From: Candidatus Thorarchaeota archaeon
GTDB taxonomy: Archaea; Asgardarchaeota; Thorarchaeia; Thorarchaeales; Thorarchaeaceae
Assembly: GCA_004524445.1 (NCBI GenBank)
Contig: SDNP01000012.1
Coordinates: forward strand, 1-64,000
Direction: 5' to 3'
DNA length: 64,000 nt
Below are positions 55,596 through 64,000 of this stretch, one piece after another. The notes under the pieces were generated by a model. It was not told the origin of the DNA. It made no database searches and worked only from the letters and a program-made list of their open reading frames with translations. The position numbers were made by a program, and so were the translations under genes. How positions within the stretch are numbered: the first letter of the stretch is position 1; every line of letters starts with the position of its first letter.

Positions 55596-57107
55596 TCAAG
55601 AGCTCATGTTTCCAACATTAGCTAGAACAGACTTTAGCACATCATAGAGAATACCTACGTCTTCGATTTTCAGTTTCTCGTCGGGAGAATGGGGATTCTT
55701 TATTGTTGGGCCTATCGATACCATCTGTAGTCCAGGGATTCCCGCGCCCAGAATACCGCATTCTAATCCTGCGTGGATGGCTTCCACAATCACATCTTCC
55801 CCATAAACTTCCTCATACTTTTTCCGAAGGAACTTCAGAAACGGACTCTGTGGATTTGGAGCCCAGCCAGGATACGCCGGGCTTCTTGTGCCGACCCATC
55901 CACCCATTTTTCCAATAAACATCAATCGTCGCCTCACAGACTCCAATTCCTCTTGAATACTGCTTCGTGAGGACATCTGTAATTCAATGCCATGTTCATC
56001 AGTATTGATTACTGCCACATTGTTCGATGTTTCGACAAGATCTTCTACTGTCGGTGAATATCTCAGGGGCCCATGTGGGAGAGAATGGATTGTCCGAATA
56101 ACACATACTGAGCTCTCTGTGTTAAATGTGCTAACGGGAACCGACTCGGTCAAAGCAATGTCGATGTTTGGTTCGAGAATACCCCCGTTGATACCTTGTC
56201 TGTTGTAGTAGTCGGTTATTGCTGAGATTTCTTCCTCAATCAGTCTCTTTGTTTCATCTGCATCTTCTTTTTTCACCGCAAAGATAGCATGAGATTCTCG
56301 AGGTATCGCATTTCTCTTACCCCCACCGGTCCAATTGGATAATCTTACCTCGACTTCGTCAACCAAGGTAGACAAACATCGAGCAACAAGTTTGTTTGCA
56401 TTAGCTCGAGGCTCATGAATATCTACACCGGAGTGCCCACCCTGGAGTCCTGAAATGGAAAGTTTCAGGAACAAGTCATCACTCTTCGGCTCAAATTTCT
56501 GGATCTTCTTCTCAAGAACTGTATCTCCACCACCAGCCGAGCCTATAGTTATCACGCCTACATCTTCAGAATCGAGATTTATGAGAAGCTTGCTCTCAAT
56601 GCCCATTTCTTCTGGGTCTAATGCAAAGGCACCTGTGAGACCAGTTTCTTCGTCTACAGTTGCAAGCATCTCGAGAGGGCCATGCTTGACATCCGGGTCT
56701 GTCAATATCGCTAGGCCAAGTGACATTCCAATTCCATTATCTGCTCCTAAGGTTGTTTCGTCCGCATCGACCCAATCACCATTATCCTGAATTCGAACAG
56801 GTATTGGTTTATTCTCAAAATCAAATCCACCTTCTTTATCGGTTTCACATACCATATCCAAATGACCTTGAAGCATGACCGTTGGGGCATCCTCCATGTC
56901 GGGGTCCGCTTCCTTCTTGATGAGAATGTTTCCGGCCTCATCCTCAATAACATCAAATTCTAGGTCAAGTTCTTCGGCCTTCTTGGCAATCCACTTTTTT
57001 AGACGCTGTCTGATTTTCTCCTCTTTCTTTGATGGGCGTGGCGTCTTTGTAAAGACCTCCTCGAAAATATGCCAAACAATTTGTGGCTCTAGCTTCTCAA
57101 GCACCAT
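55596..57107 (-). CDS. pepD: Aminoacyl-histidine dipeptidase (M20 metallopeptidase, PepD type)
   Basis: 503 residues. Cleaves dipeptides such as carnosine. Metal-binding motifs in order: QGHLDMVCE (His and catalytic Asp), TLGADNGIGM (bridging Asp), VDEETGLTGA (catalytic and metal Glu pair), NLDSEDVG (Asp), and a C-terminal GPTIKNPHSPDEKL with the last metal His. The dimerisation domain starts at LKLSISGLQGGHSG. The length is close to known PepD (485). The frame opens at TTG 57116, but ATG 57107 has GGAG nine bases upstream. No transport partner is adjacent; it is convergent with AOR and divergent from the PAP2 gene. Confidence 0.94.
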   Translation of the reverse strand: MVLEKLEPQIVWHIFEEVFTKTPRPSKKEEKIRQRLKKWIAKKAEELDLEFDVIEDEAGNILIKKEADPDMEDAPTVMLQGHLDMVCETDKEGGFDFENKPIPVRIQDNGDWVDADETTLGADNGIGMSLGLAILTDPDVKHGPLEMLATVDEETGLTGAFALDPEEMGIESKLLINLDSEDVGVITIGSAGGGDTVLEKKIQKFEPKSDDLFLKLSISGLQGGHSGVDIHEPRANANKLVARCLSTLVDEVEVRLSNWTGGGKRNAIPRESHAIFAVKKEDADETKRLIEEEISAITDYYNRQGINGGILEPNIDIALTESVPVSTFNTESSVCVIRTIHSLPHGPLRYSPTVEDLVETSNNVAVINTDEHGIELQMSSRSSIQEELESVRRRLMFIGKMGGWVGTRSPAYPGWAPNPQSPFLKFLRKKYEEVYGEDVIVEAIHAGLECGILGAGIPGLQMVSIGPTIKNPHSPDEKLKIEDVGILYDVLKSVLANVGNMSS

Positions 57108-57193
57108 GATATTCAATCTCCAGTGCTCTAAGAAAAGAGCAGCCGTCTAATAGTCTTTACCACAGAGACGCTATCTTTTTGTCTATGTTCTCA

Positions 57194-57207
57194 AATCAAT
57201 TTTGATT
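57194..57207. other. Palindrome upstream of PAP2 gene
   Basis: AATCAA-TT-TTGATT is a perfect 6+2+6 palindrome located 13 bases before the PAP2 ATG, in the divergent region between pepD and PAP2. Its proximity to the start codon suggests a hairpin or operator affecting PAP2; chance in this A/T-rich DNA is possible. Confidence 0.3.
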
Positions 57208-57219
57208 GAGAGGATTACA

Positions 57220-58095
57220 ATGGTATTCGATCCCGCACTAACAACAGCACTTCGCGAGGCGCTACCTTGGGCAGGCCCATTCTTCTTGGCAATCACTGAG
57301 CTTGGCTCTGAAACCTTCTATGTAGTACTAATTCTCGTGGGTTACTGGGCATTTCGGAAGAAGGACTCCATTAAGGTGGCATATGTTCTTATCGCATCAG
57401 TTGTATCAAATTACTGGCTAAAACTAGCAATAGCAAACCCAAGACCAGACCCAACGAACTGGTTAGGCGACTACGAAGCGAGTAATTATAGCACACCAAG
57501 CGGTCATTCTCAGAATTCAGCTACTCTATTTGGATGGATAGCTGCAAAAGCGAAAATGTGGTGGATGTACATTTTATCAGGGATTCTTATTTTTCTCATT
57601 GGAATATCTAGAGTGTATATCGGAGTCCACTATTTGGGTGATGTCTTACTTGGGTGGGGAGTAGGAATTCTTACGGTCACATTGCTTTATTTCGCAGAAG
57701 AGCCTATGTCTGCGTATTTTGAGAAAATGGATGGGCTACTCGCATATGGTCTGCTGTTCATCTTCGGACTTTTAGCTACAATTATATCTTCGTTTCTACT
57801 TCCACAGCCACCGGGAGATAATTTCGGAGCATTAGGCGGACTAATCATGGGTTTGGCAATTGGTCTTCCTTTGGAACAGCGATATGTGATGTTTGAAACT
57901 TCTGCACCAAATGGACAGAAGTGGCGAATAATACTCAGGGTTCTTATCGGTCTGATTTTAGTTCTTGGAGTAATGATTGGTCTGGCGCCAATCTTGGTGA
58001 CCGAGAATGTATTTCTCAGGGCTATAAGATATACCCTTGTCGTCATAATTGGTTCCTTTGTTTGGCCTCTGATATTCAAGCGGGTCGGTTTCTAA
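57220..58095 (+). CDS. PAP2-family membrane phosphatase
   Basis: 291 residues. PAP2 motifs are complete: KLAIANPRPDP (K..RP), STPSGHSQNSAT (PSGH, with the acid His), and SRVYIGVHYLGDVLLG (SR..GVH...D). They sit between membrane helices in the standard order, with further helices after residue 150 to a total of about eight. This places the active site on the outer face and suggests dephosphorylation of polyprenyl or phospholipid phosphates. The region after 185 is longer than in basic PAP2 proteins and lipid-transport-like. ATG 57220 has GAGAGG upstream; the TTG at 57202 is less likely. Co-transcription with the next gene is possible (70 bases). Confidence 0.92.
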   Translation: MVFDPALTTALREALPWAGPFFLAITELGSETFYVVLILVGYWAFRKKDSIKVAYVLIASVVSNYWLKLAIANPRPDPTNWLGDYEASNYSTPSGHSQNSATLFGWIAAKAKMWWMYILSGILIFLIGISRVYIGVHYLGDVLLGWGVGILTVTLLYFAEEPMSAYFEKMDGLLAYGLLFIFGLLATIISSFLLPQPPGDNFGALGGLIMGLAIGLPLEQRYVMFETSAPNGQKWRIILRVLIGLILVLGVMIGLAPILVTENVFLRAIRYTLVVIIGSFVWPLIFKRVGF

Positions 58096-58165
58096 GACAG
58101 TAATAAAACGCATCTCGATAGATTCAATAGCAGGGACACTAGCTAATAGAAGGAGTTTGAAACCT

Positions 58166-58885
58166 ATGGAAAGTAGTTTCAGCAGTCCATTAAACAATCC
58201 TCTGTATCCTCCCCCACCCTACCATTATGAGAATGCACGATTATCTCTTTCATTATTCTATCCGTCGGAGGGTTCAGTTCAATCACTTCTCCCAACTCCA
58301 CTAAAGCCTTCACAGCTTCCGCTCATGGCTTTGCTTGTCGCTGAACAGCCATGCAAAGAAACGGGCACTTTCATGGAGGCAGGGGTACTCGTACAGTGTA
58401 TGTTTGATAATCCGGATTCAGGTCAAGAAGATGTGGGGGTTTATTTCGCTCAGAACTTCGTTGACTCTGACATTGCTCTGGCGGCAGGGAGGGAGATTTG
58501 GGGGTACCCGAGAAAACTCGCGAATATATCTTTGGATTTGAAAGGAGATATATTGAGCACGAAGGTGATTCGAAACGGAACCCTTCTGATAGAAACCACT
58601 TGCGAATTATCAGACGAAGGTGAATGGATTGATAGCGGCCCCAACATCAATGCCAAGGTAATACCGAAAACCGATGGAACTGGTCATTCAATATCATCTC
58701 TGACGGCAGCTTACCTCACCTATGATATTAAGAATGGCCGCTCGGGTGATGTGGAGATAAACATTCATGGGACACCCGAGAATGGTCTTGATGCCATTGA
58801 AATTGAGAGCTCAATGATTGGGCTCTATTTTGAATGCGACATGATTGTTCCTGCGGCGAAAGAAATCGCGAATTTGGAGTTATAG
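58166..58885 (+). CDS. Acetoacetate decarboxylase-like protein
   Basis: 239 residues. The family fingerprint GREIWGYPRKLANISL contains the Schiff-base lysine (K in PRKLA), preceded by VYFAQNFVDSDIALAAGREIWG and followed by beta-rich segments (LSTKVIRNGTLLIETTCEL). Real acetoacetate decarboxylase keeps Glu/Arg near this site: E is seen in GREIWG. Many archaeal members act on other beta-keto acids or have unknown substrates, so decarboxylation of acetoacetate is only a suggestion. AAGGAG ten bases upstream supports ATG 58166 over TTG 58157. Its stop overlaps that of the convergent ABC permease by 6 bases. Confidence 0.88.
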   Translation: MESSFSSPLNNPLYPPPPYHYENARLSLSLFYPSEGSVQSLLPTPLKPSQLPLMALLVAEQPCKETGTFMEAGVLVQCMFDNPDSGQEDVGVYFAQNFVDSDIALAAGREIWGYPRKLANISLDLKGDILSTKVIRNGTLLIETTCELSDEGEWIDSGPNINAKVIPKTDGTGHSISSLTAAYLTYDIKNGRSGDVEINIHGTPENGLDAIEIESSMIGLYFECDMIVPAAKEIANLEL

Positions 58886-60598
58886 ATATTCACTCGCCTC
58901 AAGTTTAGCTAGCTTCAGACCGGCAAGCCTAGTATTACGTCTAAAGAGAAGATAGCATATCAATGCAAACCCGGGGAGAGCGAGGTATGTATAGAGTACA
59001 TTCATTGTGAGTCCAATCGAAATCATCCCAAAAATCCCGAGATAGCCCAGTAGCAGAGGCAAAGCCAAAGTTCGCACTAGGCTCCATATAGATATCGGCA
59101 TCTGTGTTGAAGAGCCACGCTGTCTCTCTATTTGACGCTCAGCTTTGAATTCTCCTCCATCTGCAGCAGCGTAGGCCGCACTCGCACCTGATGCCATTGT
59201 CAGGAATATTAGACTAATCGTGATTGCGGGAAGGTATACTAAAAGAACAGGAGTGAGGAAGTAGATGACGACCGAGGTTATGATTCCGGCGCCAATTGTA
59301 AATGGAAGAGCGCTGTACACTTTCCCCTTGAGGTAATCCTGCAGATTTGTACTCGCAAGTTGAAGATTCATTATATTGTCACCCTCATAGACTGTTTCGA
59401 GCCCGGCAAAATAATACCCATATGCGAGAGCAATGGGGATCACCGCTGATATCATCAGGTATGGAGTGAACGCAAATGTTGTTTCGCCCCCTGCGAACGC
59501 CGGTAGTATAATCCAGATCACATATCTAATGGGTCCCAAGAGGTATTGTGTCAATACTCTTGCTTCTCGTCTTATGTTCGAGAGATTATACCATATTGAA
59601 ACACTAATCGTTTGGTTGAACTTTATTCCGGGTATTGGCTGTGGATTCCAGGTTGAATGTTCTATAGGCACAGTCTTCTTCGGTGTGCGTTTCTCAGCGG
59701 AAGCAAGCCAACCACTGTAATGCGCTCTCTCGCTTGCAATAGCAGTCAAATAGAGTAGGCCGACTGAAATGAATCCGTAGAAAATTGCCATAGCCAAGTC
59801 CTGCATCGGGATGGGAATGCCAACAAGAGTGCGAAGGGTGATGGAGCTGGCAGCGTAGCCAGGTGTGAGGTCCGACGAGAACCCCAAGGCTTGGAGAATA
59901 TCAAAGATACCACCAAAAAGCCCCGAACCAAAACCGCCATCCGAGAGGTAGAATGATGCATACCAGAGAGTGCCTCCAATTATTCCGGCAGCAGTGAGTA
60001 TCGCATAACCTACCTGCTTCAGTCTTCTCCTTCCAGCCACTAGCCTAGAAACCCCAAGGCCAAGTAGTCCCCCAAAAGAAACGCCAATTGCTATCAGGAG
60101 ATACATCGATAATAGAAACGCGGGAATGGACAGGAAAGCAAAGAGAACGGGGGAAAGTATACTGAACCCAGCAAATATTGATCCGCCAATTACGAGCCAG
60201 AAAATGCTGTTGTAAAATACTGTAATTATAACCTTTTCCAAGAATAGAGTTCTGAGAGAGATGGGCATTACCATAAGATATTCCATTCGGGAGCTATTTG
60301 CTACAGTTGTAGCCATGACTGCAGTTGAGCCCAGAAAAGAAAACAACATGAGTGTATTGAAGATTGTTGCTCCAAGCCCAGGATTTTCCGTAGCAACTGA
60401 ACGTGCCAAGGGCCACAACACAGGCCCAAGAAAAACAATGAACAGTGTGATAATCACAGCGATAGCAATAGCTATTATTAATCTTGAAGACCTCTTCCAG
60501 AGAGGCTCAAGCTCAGTGCGTTTGCCACCAGGATTCACAAAACGAAATGTTCTGGACAAGTCTTGTCGAAGAAGGAAGATCAAATCAGAGAGGTTCAA
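58880..60598 (-). CDS. ABC exporter permease (large, about 12 helices)
   Basis: 572 residues with about a dozen membrane helices (IIAIAIAVIITLFIVFLGPVLW, NTLMLFSFLGSTAVMATTV, VFYNSIFWLVIGGSIFAGF, and a second set from about 345: VIWIILPAFAGG, YLMISAVIPIALAYGYYFAG, GAGIITSVVIYFLTPVLLVYLP and so on). The layout is an ABC-2-like double module in a single chain. Just before the sixth helix is a loop of charged residues (SAEKRTPKKTVPIEH). The start is TTG, overlapping the ATPase stop (TTGA), with GGTGAAGAG as ribosome site. With the ATPase it forms a two-gene exporter; substrate unknown. Confidence 0.88.
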   Translation of the reverse strand: MNLSDLIFLLRQDLSRTFRFVNPGGKRTELEPLWKRSSRLIIAIAIAVIITLFIVFLGPVLWPLARSVATENPGLGATIFNTLMLFSFLGSTAVMATTVANSSRMEYLMVMPISLRTLFLEKVIITVFYNSIFWLVIGGSIFAGFSILSPVLFAFLSIPAFLLSMYLLIAIGVSFGGLLGLGVSRLVAGRRRLKQVGYAILTAAGIIGGTLWYASFYLSDGGFGSGLFGGIFDILQALGFSSDLTPGYAASSITLRTLVGIPIPMQDLAMAIFYGFISVGLLYLTAIASERAHYSGWLASAEKRTPKKTVPIEHSTWNPQPIPGIKFNQTISVSIWYNLSNIRREARVLTQYLLGPIRYVIWIILPAFAGGETTFAFTPYLMISAVIPIALAYGYYFAGLETVYEGDNIMNLQLASTNLQDYLKGKVYSALPFTIGAGIITSVVIYFLTPVLLVYLPAITISLIFLTMASGASAAYAAADGGEFKAERQIERQRGSSTQMPISIWSLVRTLALPLLLGYLGIFGMISIGLTMNVLYTYLALPGFALICYLLFRRNTRLAGLKLAKLEASEYL

Positions 60599-61368
60599 TT
60601 CTCTTCACCAGAGTCCTCAAGGTAGCTAGCAATCAATTGCATATCGGGTCCGCCAGTAAGTTCAAGAAAAATTTCTTCAAGAGAGGATTGCCCTTCAGCC
60701 TTTTCGCGGAGCTCATCCAGAGTTCCTTCTGCAATCATCTTGCCATCTTTAATTATTCCAACTCTATCACACATTTGTTCGGCAATCTCTAATACGTGAG
60801 TTGACATAAGAATAGAGGCTCCACGCCTCCTCAATCCATTTAGGATTTCCTTTATTGTCGCGGCACCTCGCGGATCTATTCCGGCTTGCACCTCATCCAA
60901 GATTAGAACCTGTGGTCTATGAACGAGCGCGGCAACCAGACTCACTTTCCGTGTCATGCCTTGAGAGTATGTTTCGATGAGATCATCACTAGCATCTCTG
61001 ATATCCAGCAGTTCAAGGAGCTCCTCAATGTCCTCCGTTCTCTCTTCACCACGGTCGACTCGCCAGATATCAGCAACATAATTGACATATTCCCAGCCAG
61101 TGAGACGCTCTGGTAACACAGGGTTTTCTGGAACATATCCGGTGACTCGCTTTGCTTTCACAATCTCATCCTTTATTCCATGACCGTTTATCTTAGCGGT
61201 TCCCTCGGTAGGCTTGAGTAAACCAAGCAGCATTCTCATAGTAGTTGATTTACCTGAACCATTTGGTCCCAGTAACCCATAGATTTCTCCCGACTTTACA
61301 GTGAACGAGAGATGGTCTACTGCGACGAAGTCTCCGAACTTCTTTGTCAGGTCCTGCGACTCAATCAT
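60595..61368 (-). CDS. ABC exporter ATPase
   Basis: 257 residues. Walker A GPNGSGKSTT near residue 40, Q-loop region GYVPENPVLPERLTG, signature YSQGMTRKVSL, Walker B VLILDEVQAGIDP and switch His in ILMSTHVLE. Of note, the signature reads SQGM, and Walker B DE is followed by VQAGID in place of the usual PTSGLD. The catalytic Glu is present. A DrrA-type short tail follows. The ATG at 61368 is favoured over the TTG at 61377, with a TATA-like GATATATATG at 61420-61411. The start has no ribosome site. The gene is divergent from the lipoate ligase and overlaps its permease partner. Confidence 0.93.
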   Translation of the reverse strand: MIESQDLTKKFGDFVAVDHLSFTVKSGEIYGLLGPNGSGKSTTMRMLLGLLKPTEGTAKINGHGIKDEIVKAKRVTGYVPENPVLPERLTGWEYVNYVADIWRVDRGEERTEDIEELLELLDIRDASDDLIETYSQGMTRKVSLVAALVHRPQVLILDEVQAGIDPRGAATIKEILNGLRRRGASILMSTHVLEIAEQMCDRVGIIKDGKMIAEGTLDELREKAEGQSSLEEIFLELTGGPDMQLIASYLEDSGEEN

Positions 61369-61410
61369 TAGAATCAAATTTGACAGTTATCAGAGTAATT
61401 TATGCGTTCG

Positions 61411-61420
61411 CATATATATC
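61411..61420 (-). promoter_or_regulatory. TATA box of the ABC exporter operon
   Basis: On the minus strand GATATATATG puts the transcription start near 61390, with a leader of about 20 bases before the ATG at 61368. A second A/T-rich run on the plus strand (TTTATTATT, 61439-61447) lies 23-30 bases before ATG 61470 of the lipoate ligase and would give a leaderless message. Confidence 0.5.
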
Positions 61421-61469
61421 CGGTTAGCATCCAACGGATTTATTATTCATTATGATTCGCTCATGTACC

Positions 61470-62564
61470 ATGACGCTAGAAACTTGGAGATTGTTGGACC
61501 TAGGAGCAATCGACCCCCTGGAGACTCAAATCATCTATGATATGGTCGCTCAAGGGATTACAGAGGGAGAATCGCAGAATACAATCATTATTTGCTGGCC
61601 CGCTGAGCCCTTAGTAAGCGTTGGGTACTTCCAAGAGATAGAGAAAGATATTGACCTCGAATTTTGCCGCGAGAATGATATCGTGGTTACACGCCGTGTA
61701 ATCGGCGGGGGTGGTGTCTACCTAGATGATGGACAGCTTTTCTATCAACTAATTGGGCGAGTTGATAGTCCGACTACGCCAAAGCCCATTGATGCCTATT
61801 ATCGGAAGTTTCTCAAAGCACCAGTTCAGGCATATAGGAACCTTGGCATTGAAGCTGAATTTCGGCCGGTCAATGATATTCAGGTCAATGACAAGAAAAT
61901 ATCGGGAAATGGAGCAGGAGATGTTGGTGATGCACGCATTCTCACCGGCAACATGATTTTGGATTTTGACTTCGAAATGATGGTGAAGGTTCTTCGAGTA
62001 CCAAGTGAGAAATTTCGAGATAAAATCTACAAGAGCCTCAAAGACCGGATGTCAACAATTCTACTTGAAACTGGATCAATGCCAGAAAAAGATGAGGTCA
62101 AGATGGACTTAATTGGTCTTTACGAAGAAACCCTTGGCATAGAGCTGGAAAAGGGCGAGTTGTCTTCTTGGGAAAAGAGCAGGATGTTGGAGCTCCGCCC
62201 TAAATACAAATCAGATGAGTGGCTTCATTGGAGAAGCGGTGGAAGACTTGATGCCCGAACGGTTAGAATATCCGCAACAGCATCTGTTGGTACAGCGAGC
62301 CATAAGGCCGAAGGCGGGCTGATTCGGGTGACTGCAGAGGAGGTAGAAAATGAAATTAAGGAAATTGTCATTAGTGGAGATTTCTTCATGCTTCCATCCA
62401 CAGCCATCGGAGCACTTGAGAATAACCTGAAGGGCACGACTCTTTCTAAGGACGCGATACTAGAAAAAATAAAGGAAAGCTATACTGAGTTTGATATCGA
62501 TTCACCAGGAGTCAAGCCAGAAGATATTGCTGACACCATAGAGTTAGCTTTCGAACAGAGGTAG
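61470..62564 (+). CDS. lplA: Lipoate-protein ligase A with C-terminal accessory domain
   Basis: 364 residues. Attaches lipoate to carrier proteins such as the glycine cleavage H protein, via lipoyl-AMP. The N-terminal 250 residues show the BPL/LplA fold: RRVIGGGGVYLDDGQLFYQL (the RRxGGGGxV...) and the catalytic lysine in VNDKKISGNGAGDVG. The C-terminal part (from KSDEWLHWRSG) matches the LplA accessory domain, which in some archaea is a separate LplB protein; here both are in one chain. A TATA-like run about 25 bases before ATG 61470 suggests leaderless translation from there; an ATG at 61452 is also in frame. No lipoylated target lies in the window. Confidence 0.92.
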   Translation: MTLETWRLLDLGAIDPLETQIIYDMVAQGITEGESQNTIIICWPAEPLVSVGYFQEIEKDIDLEFCRENDIVVTRRVIGGGGVYLDDGQLFYQLIGRVDSPTTPKPIDAYYRKFLKAPVQAYRNLGIEAEFRPVNDIQVNDKKISGNGAGDVGDARILTGNMILDFDFEMMVKVLRVPSEKFRDKIYKSLKDRMSTILLETGSMPEKDEVKMDLIGLYEETLGIELEKGELSSWEKSRMLELRPKYKSDEWLHWRSGGRLDARTVRISATASVGTASHKAEGGLIRVTAEEVENEIKEIVISGDFFMLPSTAIGALENNLKGTTLSKDAILEKIKESYTEFDIDSPGVKPEDIADTIELAFEQR

Positions 62565-62622
62565 AGCGAACGACCCGAGAGGGATTTAACGGATTGCAAA
62601 AAAGTCTTGAAGGTAACCAATC

Positions 62623-63708
62623 ATGTTGTCGGATACCACTTTCTCTGCGATTGCACCAGGAAGAGTCTGCATCTTTGGAGAGCACAGTGATTACTTGGGA
62701 CTGAATGTGATTCCCGCTGCTATTAGCATGTATATCGAAATTTCTTGTTCGCCACGTGATGACCATCTAATGGATATCAGATACACGGATGTGGGAATAA
62801 AGGATACGTTCAAGATTGACAGAGAAATCGAATATGCGCATGAGAGAAACTATGTTAGAAGTGCATTTAATGTTCTTAGAAGGCATGGAATTGTCCCCGT
62901 TTCAGGTTGGTCAATGCATGTCAGAGGGAACATACCTATCGCAGGAGGGCTGTCAAGCTCGTCAGCATTAGCTGTGGCATCCGTCTTGGCATATTCTAGG
63001 ATGGCTGGAGAACCTCTGAATCCCAGGGCGATAGCGGAGCTTGCATTCCAGGCAGAGGTCAAGGAATTTGGAGAGAGTGGAGGTATGATGGATCATTATG
63101 CTTCTGCATGCGGGGGAGTTATACACCTAACTACAAAAGCCAAGATAGAGGTGACAAGAATCCCGGCATCCATCAGTGGGCTTGTCATCGGCGACTCGGG
63201 GGAGATGAAGGAAGATACAGTTGGCGATTTGGCAGAGATCCGTAATTTGGCTGAGAGGGGATACAGCAAACTAGCACGGTATATAGAGAATTTCGATCAG
63301 ACCAAAGCACCCCTTGAAAAGGTCCAACCATTTCTGAACCGGCTTTCCTCAAGAGAGCAAAGAGTGGTGGAAACAACCCTCAAGAACAGGGACTTGACTC
63401 AGCGTGCATATGACACTCTGAAGACCAGTAACTACGAGCCTGAAGATTTAGGCTCAATGATTGACCAACATCATGTCTATCTCCGTGATGGGCTGAATCG
63501 GTCAACCGAGAAAATAGAGGAGATGATACGTGCTGCAAAGGGTGCAGGAGCTTTGGGATGCAAAATCAACGGAAGCGGGGGTGGTGGAACAATGCTGGCA
63601 TATTGTCCAGGAAGGGAGGATGCTGTTTCCTTAGCTATCCAGAGAGCAGGGGGGACACCATATGAGGCCACCATTGCAAAGGGTGCCCACCTGAACATTT
63701 CAGATTGA
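62623..63708 (+). CDS. GHMP-family sugar or alcohol kinase
   Basis: 361 residues. GHMP motifs are intact: PGRVCIFGEHSDYLGLNVIPAAI (motif 1, resembling galactokinase GEHTDY), the ATP loop PIAGGLSSSSALAVAS near 110-125, GESGGMMDHYASACGG with the Asp, and the C-terminal KINGSGGGGTMLAY. It is much diverged from GalK at 4.4 kb and lacks the galactokinase N-terminal block, so the substrate is probably another sugar (heptose- or glucuronate-type) or a small alcohol. The ribosome site AAGGT is 8 bases before ATG. It follows lplA by 58 bases and may be co-transcribed. Confidence 0.9.
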   Translation: MLSDTTFSAIAPGRVCIFGEHSDYLGLNVIPAAISMYIEISCSPRDDHLMDIRYTDVGIKDTFKIDREIEYAHERNYVRSAFNVLRRHGIVPVSGWSMHVRGNIPIAGGLSSSSALAVASVLAYSRMAGEPLNPRAIAELAFQAEVKEFGESGGMMDHYASACGGVIHLTTKAKIEVTRIPASISGLVIGDSGEMKEDTVGDLAEIRNLAERGYSKLARYIENFDQTKAPLEKVQPFLNRLSSREQRVVETTLKNRDLTQRAYDTLKTSNYEPEDLGSMIDQHHVYLRDGLNRSTEKIEEMIRAAKGAGALGCKINGSGGGGTMLAYCPGREDAVSLAIQRAGGTPYEATIAKGAHLNISD

Positions 63709-63713
63709 GTTGG

Positions 63714-64000
63714 TCAGTCGCTCGAGGCGAGTTCTTCCATTCTATTTTTAACGATTTCAAGTATTTCGTCTTTGAGATTCTCGCTCTCCTCAATTAGTTG
63801 CTCGACTTCTTTCCGGGTATTTTTGACGAATTTCTCGTCTTTGATATTATCAAGATTTATCTTGACATTAAGAGCTGCTGCCTTAATCGCTGCTGATAAC
63901 GCATACGCAGCACCGCCAGCATCGGTTATGGCATTGATATTGCCCTTCTCGGCTGCAACTTTCGCATGAGTGAGTGCCTCATATGACTGCTTCATGGTTT
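63714..64000 (-). CDS. Cyclodeaminase/cyclohydrolase family protein (truncated by window)
   Basis: Only the C-terminal 95 or so residues are within the window; the gene runs past position 64000. The visible part has the formimidoyltetrahydrofolate cyclodeaminase (FTCD_C) pattern: HAKVAAEKGNINAITDAGGAAYALSAAIKAAALNVKINL, then a helix with charged heptads (NTRKEVEQLIEESENLKDEI). The family cyclises formimino-THF to methenyl-THF in histidine degradation. An in-frame ATG at 63995 is unlikely to be the true start because full-length members have about 200 residues. It is convergent with the GHMP kinase gene. Confidence 0.85.
   Translation of the reverse strand, partial: TMKQSYEALTHAKVAAEKGNINAITDAGGAAYALSAAIKAAALNVKINLDNIKDEKFVKNTRKEVEQLIEESENLKDEILEIVKNRMEELASSD

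Overview
The window (about 44-46% G+C by eye) reads as archaeal DNA, most likely from an Asgard archaeon of a Thorarchaeia-like lineage. The signs are a gelsolin-like protein with a proline-rich linker, longin/roadblock-like domains (one on a seven-helix membrane protein), a Vps62-like protein, TrpB2, aldehyde ferredoxin oxidoreductase, PolX plus an archaeal ATP-dependent DNA ligase, TATA-type promoters, and Shine-Dalgarno-led genes that often start with TTG or GTG. The lineage is inferred from gene content only; no rRNA or tRNA is present. Genes are tightly packed and no CRISPR array, insertion sequence or prophage was seen.

Layout. 1-2.6 kb: glycerophosphodiesterase, a tiny four-cysteine protein, an Lrp-type ligand-binding domain and a gelsolin-like protein that seems to start at ATT. 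2.6-9.4 kb: GNAT, then galT-galK, a GH38 alpha-mannosidase and a Vps62-like protein. 9.4-18 kb: trpB2 behind a long leader, nadB, a longin-like protein, P5C dehydrogenase and a six-hairpin glycosidase-like protein. 18.1-33.1 kb: the most striking region, a 15 kb five-gene operon holding an ABC-2 permease, two ABC ATPases (one with a long N-terminal extension), a 1454-residue membrane-anchored subtilisin-fold protein whose catalytic Ser and oxyanion Asn look replaced, and a 2251-residue membrane-anchored calcium-type (thrombospondin type 3) repeat stalk. A TPR gene follows. 34.6-41.5 kb: GNAT/beta-sandwich fusion, PolX and DNA ligase. 41.6-44.9 kb: an operon of two paralogous membrane proteins, an ArsR-like regulator and a DUF4097-like surface protein, with a perfect palindrome beside its TATA box. 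45.2-50 kb: an AAA-type ATPase of unknown role, small membrane proteins (one with a possible ubiquitin-like tail) and a seven-helix protein with a longin/roadblock-like tail. 50.2-58.9 kb: metabolic genes (PHP phosphoesterase, SCP2, nitronate monooxygenase-like, Fe-ADH, AOR, PepD, PAP2, acetoacetate decarboxylase-like). 58.9-64 kb: an ABC-2 exporter pair, lipoate ligase, a second GHMP kinase and a truncated cyclodeaminase-like gene at the window edge.

How parts fit. GalT, GalK and the mannosidase suggest sugar salvage; the second GHMP kinase is separate. AOR, Fe-ADH, the nitronate monooxygenase-like protein and SCP2 lie head to tail and probably handle aldehydes/alcohols or lipid-derived carbonyls. 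The 15 kb operon looks like a cell-surface apparatus in which cytoplasmic ATPases are linked through ABC-2 membrane segments to two very large extracellular proteins; its function is not known to me and it is the best candidate here for an undescribed system.
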